Origin: UBA2988 sp965237965
Lineage (GTDB): Bacteria; Gemmatimonadota; Gemmatimonadetes; Longimicrobiales; Gaopeijiaceae
Length of the DNA: 64,000 bases
Assembly (NCBI GenBank): GCA_965237965.1
Contig: CBDEGT010000002.1
Location: forward strand, 248,001-312,000
Direction of reading: 5' to 3'
In this document: positions 49,474 through 58,534 of the stretch, piece by piece
Position numbering within the stretch: position 1 is the first letter of the stretch
Layout: every line of letters begins with the position of its first letter
Translations under genes and position numbers: made by a program
Notes under the pieces: model-generated
What the model saw: only the letters and a program-made list of their open reading frames with translations
Told to the model about the DNA's origin: nothing
Database searches by the model: none

Positions 49474-50658
49474 CTATCTGTCCAATTCCTCGCGGTACAG
49501 CTCGGCCAGTTGCGCGCACAGCCGGGCGACCGAAAAGCGAGCGACCACGCGGTCCCGGGCCGCATCGTCCACGGTCCGCAGCGCGGCACGTTCGACCGCC
49601 GCGGCAAGCGCAGCGGCTTCGTCTACCTCGACCAGCTCCCCGAGCACGCCGTGCTCGAGCGCCTCCGGCACCCCGCCCACCGCCCTGGCCGCCACCGGGA
49701 TCCCGGCCGCGAGCGACTCGAGCAGCGCCACCGGGGTGCCCTCGTCCCTGGAGGAAAGCGCGACGACGTCCATCGCCGGATAGAGCGCCGGAAGGTCCCG
49801 CCGCCAACCCAGCCAGAGGACGCGGCCCTCGACTCCAAGTCTCCGAGAGCGCGCACGCAGGGCAGCCTCGCGGTCTTGTCCCCCACCGACGACCACGAGG
49901 TGCCACGGAGGACCATCCGATCGGATCAAGCGCGCGAAGGCGTCGAGCATGAGCTCGTGGTTCTTGACGGGAACCAGCCGTCCCACGATCCCGACCACAC
50001 GCTCCGCCGGCCCGATCCCAAGACTGGCTCGAGCAGGGGCGCGCCCCCAGATCGGTTGAACCGCTCGGAAGGGACCGAGCTCGAGACCAAGCGGGATTAC
50101 GCAGAATCGTTCAGGCTGGGCAATCTCCAGCAACTCGGACATCTCGCGTGCTTGCGCGCGCGTGAGCACGACCAGGCGGCTCGCGAGCCGAGCGAGCCGC
50201 CGCTCCACCTCCAAAAAGAGGCGGGTACCGGGACCGGAGAAGTAGTCGCCGCCCAGCACATGCCCGTGGAAGGTGTGGATGCGGACCGGCACGCCCGCCC
50301 ATGCCGCCGCAACACGTCCGAGTGCACCAGCCTTGGCGGTGTGGGTATGGACGATGGCCGGACGGTCGGCCCTGAACAGGCTGCGCAGCGAGAGCAACAC
50401 ACCGGCGTCACGCAACAGGTGCAGCTCTCGCGACATGGCGGGAATCAGCGTCGGCTTCACGCCCTGCTCGCGCGCGTACCAGGACATGTCGCCCTCGCCC
50501 ACTTCCAAGCTCCCGGCGATCAAGCGCGTGCGGAAGCCGTGGGGATCGAGACCTCGGGCCAGGTTGACGACGTGGAGCGCGGGTCCGCCGATGTTGAGAC
50601 GGGCGATGACCCGATGGATCAGGGGCCGGTCGGGGGGGGGGGCCGACCGGCCGGTCAC
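49474..50658 (-). CDS. Glycosyltransferase family 4 protein
   Basis: 394-residue GT-B transferase: N-terminal HRVIARLNIGGPALHVVNLA (substrate loop), IVHTHTAKAGALGRVAAAWA and RIHTFHGHVLGGDYFS; C-terminal VVGIVGRLVPVKNHELMLDA and the donor motif SRDEGTPVALLESLAAGIPV. The motif set resembles transferases that act early on undecaprenyl-linked acceptors. The GTG at 50658 overlaps the upstream dehydrogenase stop (GTGA). The sugar is unknown. Confidence 0.92.
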   Translation of the reverse strand: MTGRSAPPPDRPLIHRVIARLNIGGPALHVVNLARGLDPHGFRTRLIAGSLEVGEGDMSWYAREQGVKPTLIPAMSRELHLLRDAGVLLSLRSLFRADRPAIVHTHTAKAGALGRVAAAWAGVPVRIHTFHGHVLGGDYFSGPGTRLFLEVERRLARLASRLVVLTRAQAREMSELLEIAQPERFCVIPLGLELGPFRAVQPIWGRAPARASLGIGPAERVVGIVGRLVPVKNHELMLDAFARLIRSDGPPWHLVVVGGGQDREAALRARSRRLGVEGRVLWLGWRRDLPALYPAMDVVALSSRDEGTPVALLESLAAGIPVAARAVGGVPEALEHGVLGELVEVDEAAALAAAVERAALRTVDDAARDRVVARFSVARLCAQLAELYREELDR

Positions 50659-51989
50659 GCGTCTCCGGTCTTCACGATCCACCGTTGGCGGTGGCCCGAC
50701 AACAGCGTGGATGGCAGGCTCGCGGTGGCATTCCGCGCGTCTACAACCACGCGCGAGTGCTCTACCACCGCAGCGAGGTCGAAGTCGGAGTGATCGGTGA
50801 TGATGAGAGTAGCGTCTACGGTACCAAGCAGCTCCGGCGTGATCTCGACCGACTCCAGGCAATTCCCGTTCTCCGATACCTGGGGCACGTATGGATCGCT
50901 GTACAGGACGCGCGCGCCGTCCGCCTGCAGGAGCCGAATGATATCGAGCGCGGGCGATTCGCGAATGTCGTCGATGTCCGGCTTATATGCGACGCCAAGG
51001 AGCAGGACGGTCGAGCCCTTCACAGCCCTCCGGTTCGCGTTCAGGGCCGCCCGTACCTTGCCGAGCACGAACATCGGCATCTCCGCGTTGATCTCAGATG
51101 CGAGATCAATGAAGCGGGTCTTGTAGTTCAGGGTCCGCATCTTCCAGGACAAGTAGTGCGGGTCGACCGGAATGCAGTGGCCACCCAACCCTGGGCCCGG
51201 CTTGAACTTCATGAACCCGAAGGGCTTGGTTCCGGCCGCTTCGATGACCTCCCAGACGTCTACGCCGAGCCGATCCGCGATGATTGCCGTCTCGTTCACC
51301 AGCCCGATGTTCACGGCGCGGAAGGTGTTCTCGAGGATCTTGGTCATCTCGGCGGCCTCTACCGACGAGACCGAAACCATCGTTTCGATGAAGCGCTCAT
51401 AAAAGACCCGGCCCACCTCGGTGCAGCGAGGGGTCACCCCCCCGATCACCTTGGGCGTGTTGTGCGTCTTCCAGATCGGGTTGCCGGGATCCACACGCTC
51501 GGGGGAGAAGCAGAGGAAGAAATCCTCGCCCGCGCTGAGGCCCGTCGCCTCGAGCGCTGGGAGCAAGAGCTCCCGCGTCGTACCCGGGTAGGTCGTCGAC
51601 TCGAGTACGATCAACTGCCCCGGCTTGAGCGCGTCGGTGACCGACTGCGTCGAGGCCAGGATGAACGATACATCCGGGTCGCGGGTCTTCGAGAGCGGCG
51701 TCGGGACGCAGATCGAAACCGCGTCGCACTCGCCGAGCCGACCTAGGTCGGTGGTCGCCTCCAGACGGCCGGCCCCAACGTGTTCGCGGACGTCCGTGTC
51801 GGTCAGGTCCTGGATGTGGCTCTTGCCCGCGTTCACGCCGCGCGTGATTTCCTCCTTCACGTCGAAGCCGAGCACCCGGATCCCGGCGCGAGCGGCTTCC
51901 ACGGCGAGGGGCAGCCCGACGTAACCCAGCCCGATCACTCCGAGCGTGAGGTCCGCGGCCCCGAACCGTTCGAGGGTTTCGTCAGGCAT
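50655..51989 (-). CDS. Nucleotide-sugar dehydrogenase, UDP-ManNAc/UDP-GlcNAc 6-dehydrogenase type
   Basis: Oxidises C6 of a UDP-HexNAc to a uronate. The 444-residue product has LTLGVIGLGYVGLPLAVEAA, SICVPTPLSKTRDPDVSFI, VLESTTYPGTTRELLLP, SPERVDPGN, the catalytic Cys in GPGLGGHCIPVDPHYLSWK and LLLGVAYKPDIDDIRESPA. These are WecC/WbpA-type rather than Ugd-type features. The partner WecB at 11.1-11.4 kb is a pseudogene, so the source of UDP-ManNAc, if that is the substrate, is missing here. The ATG at 51989 is the best start. Confidence 0.92.
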   Translation of the reverse strand: MPDETLERFGAADLTLGVIGLGYVGLPLAVEAARAGIRVLGFDVKEEITRGVNAGKSHIQDLTDTDVREHVGAGRLEATTDLGRLGECDAVSICVPTPLSKTRDPDVSFILASTQSVTDALKPGQLIVLESTTYPGTTRELLLPALEATGLSAGEDFFLCFSPERVDPGNPIWKTHNTPKVIGGVTPRCTEVGRVFYERFIETMVSVSSVEAAEMTKILENTFRAVNIGLVNETAIIADRLGVDVWEVIEAAGTKPFGFMKFKPGPGLGGHCIPVDPHYLSWKMRTLNYKTRFIDLASEINAEMPMFVLGKVRAALNANRRAVKGSTVLLLGVAYKPDIDDIRESPALDIIRLLQADGARVLYSDPYVPQVSENGNCLESVEITPELLGTVDATLIITDHSDFDLAAVVEHSRVVVDARNATASLPSTLLSGHRQRWIVKTGDA

Positions 51990-52105
51990 GCATGGAACCG
52001 GCAGGGGGCGAGTAGGGGTGCGGCGCAACGGACGATGACCACCGCGGAGCAGCAAACATGGCGTCGGGAGGAGACCGTATCAAGCTGCGGCCGGCGCCGG
52101 TGAGG

Positions 52106-53980
52106 TTACCGTGTGGGCACGACCCCGCCATCCGCCCGCTCCACGGTCACACGCAGCCGGAACACGTCCACCGACCCGTGCGACGCGAGGTAAGCCGCCA
52201 GTAGGGGGGCATCCCGGGGCGGGGTGGACTGGCCACCCTCCCGTCCTCTGGAGATCAGCACCACCGCGCCCGCTCCAGTGTCGTGCAGCGCGTTCTCCAG
52301 GGCGACCAGCCCCCCGTAGAGCGGGTAGGCCCCCATACGACCGCGTGGGCGGGCGTGCGCCGGATCGGCCACGGCGACGGGCCGCAGCCGGGGATCGCGG
52401 TGACGGCGCAACTCGCGGAGCGCCAGATCGGCCTCGTCAAGGGCTCCCAGCACGACTACCGGCGTTCCCTCCCGTGACCATCGGCCAGTGGCGCCCTCGA
52501 TGAAGCGGAAGAAGAGCCTGCTGCCGACAATCAAGCTGGTACAGAGCAGGAAGTCGATCACCACCACGCCGCGGGAGAGGCCCACCCGGTCCACTAGCAC
52601 GAGCGCCGCGGTCGCGATCAGGGTCCCGAGCAAGCTCGCTCGCGCGACGTGCAGCCCATCCTCAAGGTTGAAATGGTGCCAGCGCGGTCCGTAGATCCCA
52701 CCCATCACGAACGCCAGCAGCTTGGCCACGACGACTACCAGCACGGAGAAGCTGAAGTAGGTGAGCTCCGCCTCCAGCTCCCCCGGATTCCAGCGCACCA
52801 GGTAGGCACCGTAGTAGGCGAGGGCCACCAGCAGGGCATCGAGGGTGAACGGGAGCACCGGAAAGCGTTCGTGCAGAGTCACCAGCACACTGTATAGCGG
52901 CACCCGGTCGATCTCGTGCGAAGTCATCGCCCGGAACCGCACCGAGAGCAGGTACCCGCCCACCAACACGAGCAGGGCGAGGAGCACACCGCCCAGCAGA
53001 TAGGCCGTCTGCCGTTCCGCGCTACGCAGCAAGAGGGCCACCGCCCCGCCCACGAGCGCCAGACTCCACAGCACCCAGAGCGCTCGCTCCTCGGACACCC
53101 CGAGCGCCACCAGGCGGTGGGAGGTGTGGTCCTTCCCGCCCTGGGAGATGGGTCTGCCTTCGAGCACCCTGCCCACCGTGACCAGGGTGGTGTCCAGGAT
53201 CGGGATGGCGAGGATGAGTGCCGGCACCGCCACCACCGCGAACAGGCTGCGCGAAAGCCCCGGCGTCGGGGACAGCGAGAGGCCCGCCAGGAACATTCCG
53301 AGGAAGAGGGAGCCCGAATCGCCCATGAAGATCCGGGCGGGGGGATAGTTGTGGACGAGGAAGCCGACCAGGGCCCCCGCCAGCGCGAGCGAGAGCACGC
53401 GGAGATGCATCTCTCCCTCGAGCCAGAACAGCACGCTCAGGTAACCTGCGGCGATTGCCGCGGTGCCCCCGGCCAGCCCGTCCATGTTGTCGAGCAGATT
53501 CATCGCGTTGCAGATCGCGACGAACCACAGAACGGAAAGCGTCACGTCCGCGACGTAGCTGCCGGTCACCCAGATACCGATGCCTGAGAGCACGAGGACG
53601 ACCGCAGCGGTAATCTGGCCGGCCAGCTTCTGGAGAGGCGTTAGCGCGAGCAGATCGTCCAGCAGGCCGACCAGAAAAACGAGGGTTCCCGCAGCGAGCA
53701 GACCTTCCCGTACCGGCCAGGAAAGGAGCGCCTGTGGCGCGCGGGCGGCGAGCGGTCCCGTCGACGGAAAGAGCAGGTAGCCAATCCCGATGGCGGTCCC
53801 GAATCCCACATAGATCGCGACGCCGCCAATGGCCGGGGTGGGGCGACGGTGCCAACGATCAGCCTGGGACTGGCGCACGAGCCCCGCTCCGAGGGCCGCG
53901 CCCCTCACGACCGGGGTCAGCACGGACGTGAGCACGACGGCGAGGCCCGCGACCAGCGCCACCACCATCGCGTCGCTCAC
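52106..53980 (-). CDS. WecA/MraY-type phosphoglycosyltransferase fused to a FlaA1-like membrane/Rossmann domain
   Basis: 624 residues in two parts. Residues 1 to about 345 are a polyprenyl-phosphate HexNAc-1-phosphate transferase with about eleven helices and the family motifs VGLLDDLLAL, AICNAMNLLDNMDGLAGG, PARIFMGDSGSLFLGMFL and KDHTSHRLVALG. The C-terminal part has four helices (LPFTLDALLVALAYYGAYLV, SFSVLVVVVAKLLAFVMGGI) and then a Rossmann-like segment (TPVVVLGALDEADLALRELR), as in the N-terminal half of FlaA1/CapD sugar dehydratases, without their catalytic domain. It should prime lipid-linked chain synthesis, in parallel with the enzyme at 27.6 kb. A tight 6-base gap separates it from the upstream glycosyltransferase. 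Confidence 0.88.
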   Translation of the reverse strand: MSDAMVVALVAGLAVVLTSVLTPVVRGAALGAGLVRQSQADRWHRRPTPAIGGVAIYVGFGTAIGIGYLLFPSTGPLAARAPQALLSWPVREGLLAAGTLVFLVGLLDDLLALTPLQKLAGQITAAVVLVLSGIGIWVTGSYVADVTLSVLWFVAICNAMNLLDNMDGLAGGTAAIAAGYLSVLFWLEGEMHLRVLSLALAGALVGFLVHNYPPARIFMGDSGSLFLGMFLAGLSLSPTPGLSRSLFAVVAVPALILAIPILDTTLVTVGRVLEGRPISQGGKDHTSHRLVALGVSEERALWVLWSLALVGGAVALLLRSAERQTAYLLGGVLLALLVLVGGYLLSVRFRAMTSHEIDRVPLYSVLVTLHERFPVLPFTLDALLVALAYYGAYLVRWNPGELEAELTYFSFSVLVVVVAKLLAFVMGGIYGPRWHHFNLEDGLHVARASLLGTLIATAALVLVDRVGLSRGVVVIDFLLCTSLIVGSRLFFRFIEGATGRWSREGTPVVVLGALDEADLALRELRRHRDPRLRPVAVADPAHARPRGRMGAYPLYGGLVALENALHDTGAGAVVLISRGREGGQSTPPRDAPLLAAYLASHGSVDVFRLRVTVERADGGVVPTR

Positions 53981-53986
53981 GATCCT

Positions 53987-55105
53987 CTACCCTGCCGAGG
54001 CTCGGACGACGTCGGCATACACCTGCTCTAGCTGCGGAGCCCAGACCGATGCGTCCATCTCCATGGCCCGTGCGGCGGCTGCAGTGCCCAGATCCGTGCG
54101 GCGCTCCGGGGAGGTCGTCAGATCGAGGATCCCCCGGGCGAACGCCTCCGGGCGTCGATCTTGCACCAGCACCGCGGTGGAGGCGGAGGCGGGTTGGGGA
54201 ACTTCGTCATCGAACGGGATCACCGCCGGCAGCCCTGCCGTCATCGCCTCGAGCAGCGCCATGCTCCACCCCTCCCGGCACGAGGGAAGGACGAAGACCT
54301 CTGCAGCTTCGTAGAGCGGCGCCACATCGTCGACCAGCCCAAGAAAGACCACCGCGTCCCCCAAATCGAGTGACTGGGCCACCGCACGAGCCGGGGCAAT
54401 CTCACTCTCCTCGCCGGTCAGGAAGAGCCGCAGGCGCGAGTGCTCGATGCGCGCAACCTGGAACGCTCTCATCAACATGTCGAGTCCGTCCCCCTCGTGA
54501 CCCCGGCTCACATAGAGTAGTACGAAGTCCTCGGGGGAGACCCCGAGACGCGTGCGGACCTGGGAACGGTCGGCGGTCCTCACGCGCTCCCGGAAACCCG
54601 GAACGTCCAGAAAGCTCGGGAGCACTTCGAGGGTGACGCCCCACTGCTTCGCGTAGTGACGGCGTACGGCGTCGCTGGGCGCGAGGAGTCGAGCGCATCG
54701 CGTCACTGTCCCCCGCTCGAGCAGCGCCTCGACTCGACCCCACCACACCCGTCGATTGCCGTCCGGATAGGGCAGCGTGCTCACCGTCGGCACGCCGGCC
54801 GCTGCGAGCCCGGCCGCGGTTGCCACGCGCCCGTAGCTGTGCACGACGTCGATGCCAAGCTGGCGGATCAGCTTGCGGAGCGCGAGCACCCGCCGGAGCA
54901 GCACGAACGGTCCGTCGATGCCCAGGTCGCAGACCCGCACCTTCGTGGCGCGCAGGCGCTCGGAGAGGTGTGTGGCAGGCCCGAGGTTGGCGACCCGCAG
55001 GTCGTATCGAGAGCGCGTGAGCCTGCCCATGCTGCCGGCGAGGTGGCTGCTCATGCCTCTCACCTCGCGGGTGTCCACCACGGTGAGGACCCTGCATCGA
55101 TTCAA
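53987..55105 (-). CDS. Glycosyltransferase family 4 protein
   Basis: 372-residue GT-B transferase. N-terminal half: VLTVVDTREVRGMSSHLAGS and LGIDVVHSYGRVATAAGLAA. C-terminal half: SPEDFVLLYVSRGHEGDGLD and LPSCREGWSMALLEAMTAGL, the last being the donor-binding Glu region. Complete and in the same direction as its neighbours, 65 bases after asnB. Acceptor and sugar cannot be told. Confidence 0.9.
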   Translation of the reverse strand: MNRCRVLTVVDTREVRGMSSHLAGSMGRLTRSRYDLRVANLGPATHLSERLRATKVRVCDLGIDGPFVLLRRVLALRKLIRQLGIDVVHSYGRVATAAGLAAAGVPTVSTLPYPDGNRRVWWGRVEALLERGTVTRCARLLAPSDAVRRHYAKQWGVTLEVLPSFLDVPGFRERVRTADRSQVRTRLGVSPEDFVLLYVSRGHEGDGLDMLMRAFQVARIEHSRLRLFLTGEESEIAPARAVAQSLDLGDAVVFLGLVDDVAPLYEAAEVFVLPSCREGWSMALLEAMTAGLPAVIPFDDEVPQPASASTAVLVQDRRPEAFARGILDLTTSPERRTDLGTAAAARAMEMDASVWAPQLEQVYADVVRASAG

Positions 55106-55170
55106 GGCGTGGTCGGCTGTATCGCAGCGGTATCGAGGAGCGAAGCGATCTGGTGAAGGAACGGAACAAG

Positions 55171-57057
55171 TTAAGAGTCATCCGTCCCCTGCAGCCACAC
55201 CGCGAGTGTCAATAGCGCCCAAAGCGCGTGCCCGTGGTCGGCCCGGCCTTCCTGATGGGCACGCCAGAGCGTCTCGACCGGCTCCGGACGCAGCCACGTC
55301 CACAAGCGTGCCTGCGGGTCGAGGACACGCGCCTCGAACACCGGCCGCCAGCGGGTACGGAACCAAACCGGCAGTGGCACCCCGAAGCCCATCTTCCCGC
55401 GATCCAGGATCGGCCTCGGAAGCAGGTCGGCGAACGCGTCCCGGAGGACGCGCTTGAGCACCTTCCCACGGACCAGATGGTGGGCCGGAAGGACGGCGGC
55501 CAGTTCGGTGAGGGCGGTGTCGAGCAGGGGCGAGCGCAACTCTAGTCCATGGGCCATGCTGCACCGGTCGGTCTTCACCAGCAGATCTTCCGGCAGGTAG
55601 GTCTCGAAATTGAGCGCGAGTGCTCGGGAGAGCGGCGGCAGTTCCGCCGTCCGCTCGAGTGGGTCGCGGAAGTGGGCGAGCAGCGATTCTCGGGAGATCC
55701 CCGCCCCGACCCCAGGCCTCAGCAACGCCTCGACTCGGTCGGGAAGGCATCCGATCCACCGGAGCATCCGCTCGTCTGGGGGAAGCGCCGCCGCAGACAG
55801 GAAGCGGGCTGCGCGCCGGGGCAGGCTGCGGAAGTCGTCGTGGTGTGGGAGCGCACTCGCGACCACGCTGCCCGCCCGCGCGAGCCATCCGGGTGTACGC
55901 TCCGCCCAGGCCGTCGCGGCCAGCCTCGGGTAGCCCGCGAACAGCTCATCCCCTCCGTCCCCGGTAAGCGCGACCGTCACCTGACCTCTCGTCAGCTCGG
56001 AGACGATGTGCGTAGGAATCGCCGAGGAGTCGCCGAACGGCTCGTCGTAGGCCTCGACCAGGCGGTCCAGCCGCTCCAGTGCCTGCGCCTCGACCACAAA
56101 CTCGGTGTGACGGGTGCCGAAGCGCTCGGCTGCCAGCCGCGCGTAGCGAGTCTCGTCGTACGCGGGGTCGTCGGCGAAGCCGAGCGAGAACGTCGATACC
56201 GGCTCCGTCGTCAGCTGAGACATCAACCCGACCACCACGGCCGAATCGATCCCGCCGGACAGAAAGGCACCGAGTGGCACGTCGGCCACCATGCGCTTGG
56301 CCACGGCTGCGCGGGTCACCTCGCGGACACGCGCCATCGCGTCACGATAGGGGATCGGTCGTGGAGTGCGGTCGAGCCGCCAGTAGCACCACTCGCGCAG
56401 CTCTCCACCCTCCTCGAGCGCATACGCGGTGGCCGGTGAAACGCGCACCACCCCCTGGTAGAACGTGCGGGGCGCCGGGACGTATCCGTAGGTCAGATAG
56501 AAGGGGAACGCGTCCCCGTCGAGTGACGCGCGTACGCGCACCTCGGGCACCGCCAGCAGCGCCTTGATTTCGGAACCGAACGCCAGCAGGCCCGGAGCGC
56601 GCGCCAGGAAGAGCGGTTTCTTGCCCGCGCGGTCGCGTGCGAGCAGGAGACGTCTCCTGGTCTCGTCCCAGACCGCGAACGCGAACATCCCGTCGAGGCG
56701 CTCGGGCAACGCGTCTCCCCACGCCTCGTAGCCATGCACCAGCACCTCGGTGTCGCTGCGCGATCTGAAGCGGTGGCCCTTCTGCTCAAGCTCGGCCCGC
56801 AGCTCCTTGAAGTTATAGATCTCCCCGTTGAAGACGGCCTGCACGGATCCGGACTCGTTGGGCATCGGCTGGCCCCCGCCGGCCAGGTCGATTACGCGCA
56901 GGCGGGAGTGCCCCAGCGCGCAGCGACCCGAGGGCGCGGACCAGGCGGTACGCTCGTCCGGACCCCGGTGGGCGAGCCGCTCTGCCATCGCGCGAGCCCT
57001 CGCCTCAGACGCGGGAGGAGCCCCCGCAGCGGTCACGATTCCGGCGATCCCGCACAT
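55171..57057 (-). CDS. asnB: Glutamine-dependent asparagine synthetase-like amidotransferase
   Basis: 628 residues: an N-terminal Ntn glutaminase with catalytic Cys2 (MCGIAGIVTAAG) and LAHRGPDERTAW, GHSRLRVIDLAGGGQPM, FNGEIYNFKELR; and an ATP-pyrophosphatase synthetase domain with the PP-loop GAFLSGGIDSAVVVGL and LTGDGGDELFAGYPR. In polysaccharide loci such enzymes often amidate uronic acids rather than make asparagine, which fits the Ugd/WecC enzymes nearby. Its ATG overlaps the upstream stop by 1 base. Confidence 0.93.
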   Translation of the reverse strand: MCGIAGIVTAAGAPPASEARARAMAERLAHRGPDERTAWSAPSGRCALGHSRLRVIDLAGGGQPMPNESGSVQAVFNGEIYNFKELRAELEQKGHRFRSRSDTEVLVHGYEAWGDALPERLDGMFAFAVWDETRRRLLLARDRAGKKPLFLARAPGLLAFGSEIKALLAVPEVRVRASLDGDAFPFYLTYGYVPAPRTFYQGVVRVSPATAYALEEGGELREWCYWRLDRTPRPIPYRDAMARVREVTRAAVAKRMVADVPLGAFLSGGIDSAVVVGLMSQLTTEPVSTFSLGFADDPAYDETRYARLAAERFGTRHTEFVVEAQALERLDRLVEAYDEPFGDSSAIPTHIVSELTRGQVTVALTGDGGDELFAGYPRLAATAWAERTPGWLARAGSVVASALPHHDDFRSLPRRAARFLSAAALPPDERMLRWIGCLPDRVEALLRPGVGAGISRESLLAHFRDPLERTAELPPLSRALALNFETYLPEDLLVKTDRCSMAHGLELRSPLLDTALTELAAVLPAHHLVRGKVLKRVLRDAFADLLPRPILDRGKMGFGVPLPVWFRTRWRPVFEARVLDPQARLWTWLRPEPVETLWRAHQEGRADHGHALWALLTLAVWLQGTDDS

Positions 57058-58487
57058 CAGCGCGTCGCGGCCTCCCACCGGCGCGCCAGGTTCGACGAAT
57101 AGAGCGGGTTTCGTCCGGCAGGAAGCCGTCCGGTGCTCACCCCGTCCTTGGCGGCGTAGATCCCTCCGCCGACCTCGCGCAGGAGAGCGTCGTAGCTCCG
57201 GAAGAGCCGCACCAGCCGATCGAGCCGCCGCGGCCGCACCGGGAAGTCCAGCGCGAGGGAGAATCCGTCCATCGTGTAGGCGTGCGGAGAGGGATCCGCG
57301 CGGTGGCGCTTCAGCACCCCCAGGTAGCTGAACACGCCGGTTGCGCGCTGGAGCCGGAGGGCTTCCCCGACCGCATAAGCGGCTGCCGCACGGGGCACGA
57401 AGAGCTGGTACTGGACCAGCCCGTGGGGTTGGTAGGCCCGCTCCCAGCCGGGCACGTAGTCGAGCAGGAAGTGGAAGCGCGCGTGGGACTCCAGGCCGCG
57501 GCGCGCGCGGTACCAGCGACCTCCGGCGTAGCGCCCGAGGTTGAGCGCGCGCATGCCGGGATCGTGGAAGAACGCACGCAGCCCACGCCAGGCCTGGCTG
57601 CGCGGAACAACGCCGAGGATCCTGGAGGGGAGCGCCTGCTCGGCTGCCGTCAGCGCGACTCCCGCGCGCGGATGGTCGGCCGGCAGGTAGCGGGCGAAGT
57701 GGAGCACCCCACGGCCCGCTCGCTCACCCGCCGGAAAACAGTCGATCCACCCCACCGCATAAGTCCAGCTCTCCGCGCCCGCTTCGAGCGCCTCCAGACT
57801 CTGCGCGAGCGTGCCCACGGCGACGCCCTCGACCTCGAGCAGGCCCGAGTGGACACGGTGCAACGCGAGAGTAACGTCGAGAATCGAGCCGGTGAGCCCG
57901 AGCGCCCCGATCGCGCCGTGGACGCCACCGTCGCCGGGAGGACCCACCCGCACGTCGCTCGGGCGAGCCTCGGACGCGTGCAGGGTGGCGATCCTCCCGT
58001 CCGGGCCCATCACGGTGAGCGCTCGAACGTGATCCGCGATCGAACCTGCGCTCCAGTGGTTCTTGCCGTGCACGTTCGCGGCTACCGCACCCCCAAGCGT
58101 CACTTTCATCGTGCCGGGCACGACCGGGGGCCACCACCCACGCGGCAGCGCCTCGCGCCACAACGCCTCGATCGTGGTGCCCGCACGCGCGGTGACCACT
58201 CCGGATGCTTCGTCGAACGCCACGATTCCGGTGAGGCGTGTCAACTCGAGCACGGCGCCCCCCTCGTTCACCGCCAGGTCACCGTAGCTGAACCCGGCAC
58301 CGCGATGCGCGATCGTCAGTCCGCGCGCGGATGCGTCACGGAGCGCTTCGGCCACTCCCTCTTCGGTCGTCGGGCGATAGACGAGTGAGCGCCCTTGGTG
58401 GACGTCGCCCCAACCTCGGAGCACCTCGACGGCACCCAGGCAGCCAGGCAGGGTGGAGGCCGCCGCGGCGGGTGCCGCGCGGCTCAC
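57057..58487 (-). CDS. DprE1-like FAD-dependent decaprenylphospho-ribofuranose 2-oxidase
   Basis: 476-residue FAD oxidoreductase. FAD-binding part: YRPTTEEGVAEALRDASARG, IAHRGAGFSYGDLAVNEGG and the DprE1 hallmark VAANVHGKNHWSAGSIADHV; C-terminal cap domain ends GIYAAKDGVSTGRLP. In mycobacteria DprE1 oxidises the 2-OH of prenyl-phospho-ribose, the first half of epimerisation to arabinose. Genes for the DprE2-like reductase and the UbiA-like phosphoribosyltransferase are immediately upstream, strongly supporting this role. The GTG at 58487 is chosen by overlap with a mini-ORF stop. Confidence 0.88.
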   Translation of the reverse strand: MSRAAPAAAASTLPGCLGAVEVLRGWGDVHQGRSLVYRPTTEEGVAEALRDASARGLTIAHRGAGFSYGDLAVNEGGAVLELTRLTGIVAFDEASGVVTARAGTTIEALWREALPRGWWPPVVPGTMKVTLGGAVAANVHGKNHWSAGSIADHVRALTVMGPDGRIATLHASEARPSDVRVGPPGDGGVHGAIGALGLTGSILDVTLALHRVHSGLLEVEGVAVGTLAQSLEALEAGAESWTYAVGWIDCFPAGERAGRGVLHFARYLPADHPRAGVALTAAEQALPSRILGVVPRSQAWRGLRAFFHDPGMRALNLGRYAGGRWYRARRGLESHARFHFLLDYVPGWERAYQPHGLVQYQLFVPRAAAAYAVGEALRLQRATGVFSYLGVLKRHRADPSPHAYTMDGFSLALDFPVRPRRLDRLVRLFRSYDALLREVGGGIYAAKDGVSTGRLPAGRNPLYSSNLARRWEAATR

Positions 58488-58534
58488 CGGAACGTGATCC
58501 GGTCGTTCTGCGAGATGCGCTCCCGGTCGCTCAC
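58484..58534 (-). CDS. 16-codon mini-ORF linking the DprE2-like and DprE1-like genes
   Basis: The frame VSDRERISQNDRITFR starts at a GTG that overlaps the upstream stop (GTGA) and ends at a TGA that overlaps the downstream GTG start (GTGA). It may be a coupling leader or all that remains of a larger gene deleted in frame. No function can be assigned. Confidence 0.3.
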   Translation of the reverse strand: MSDRERISQNDRITFR

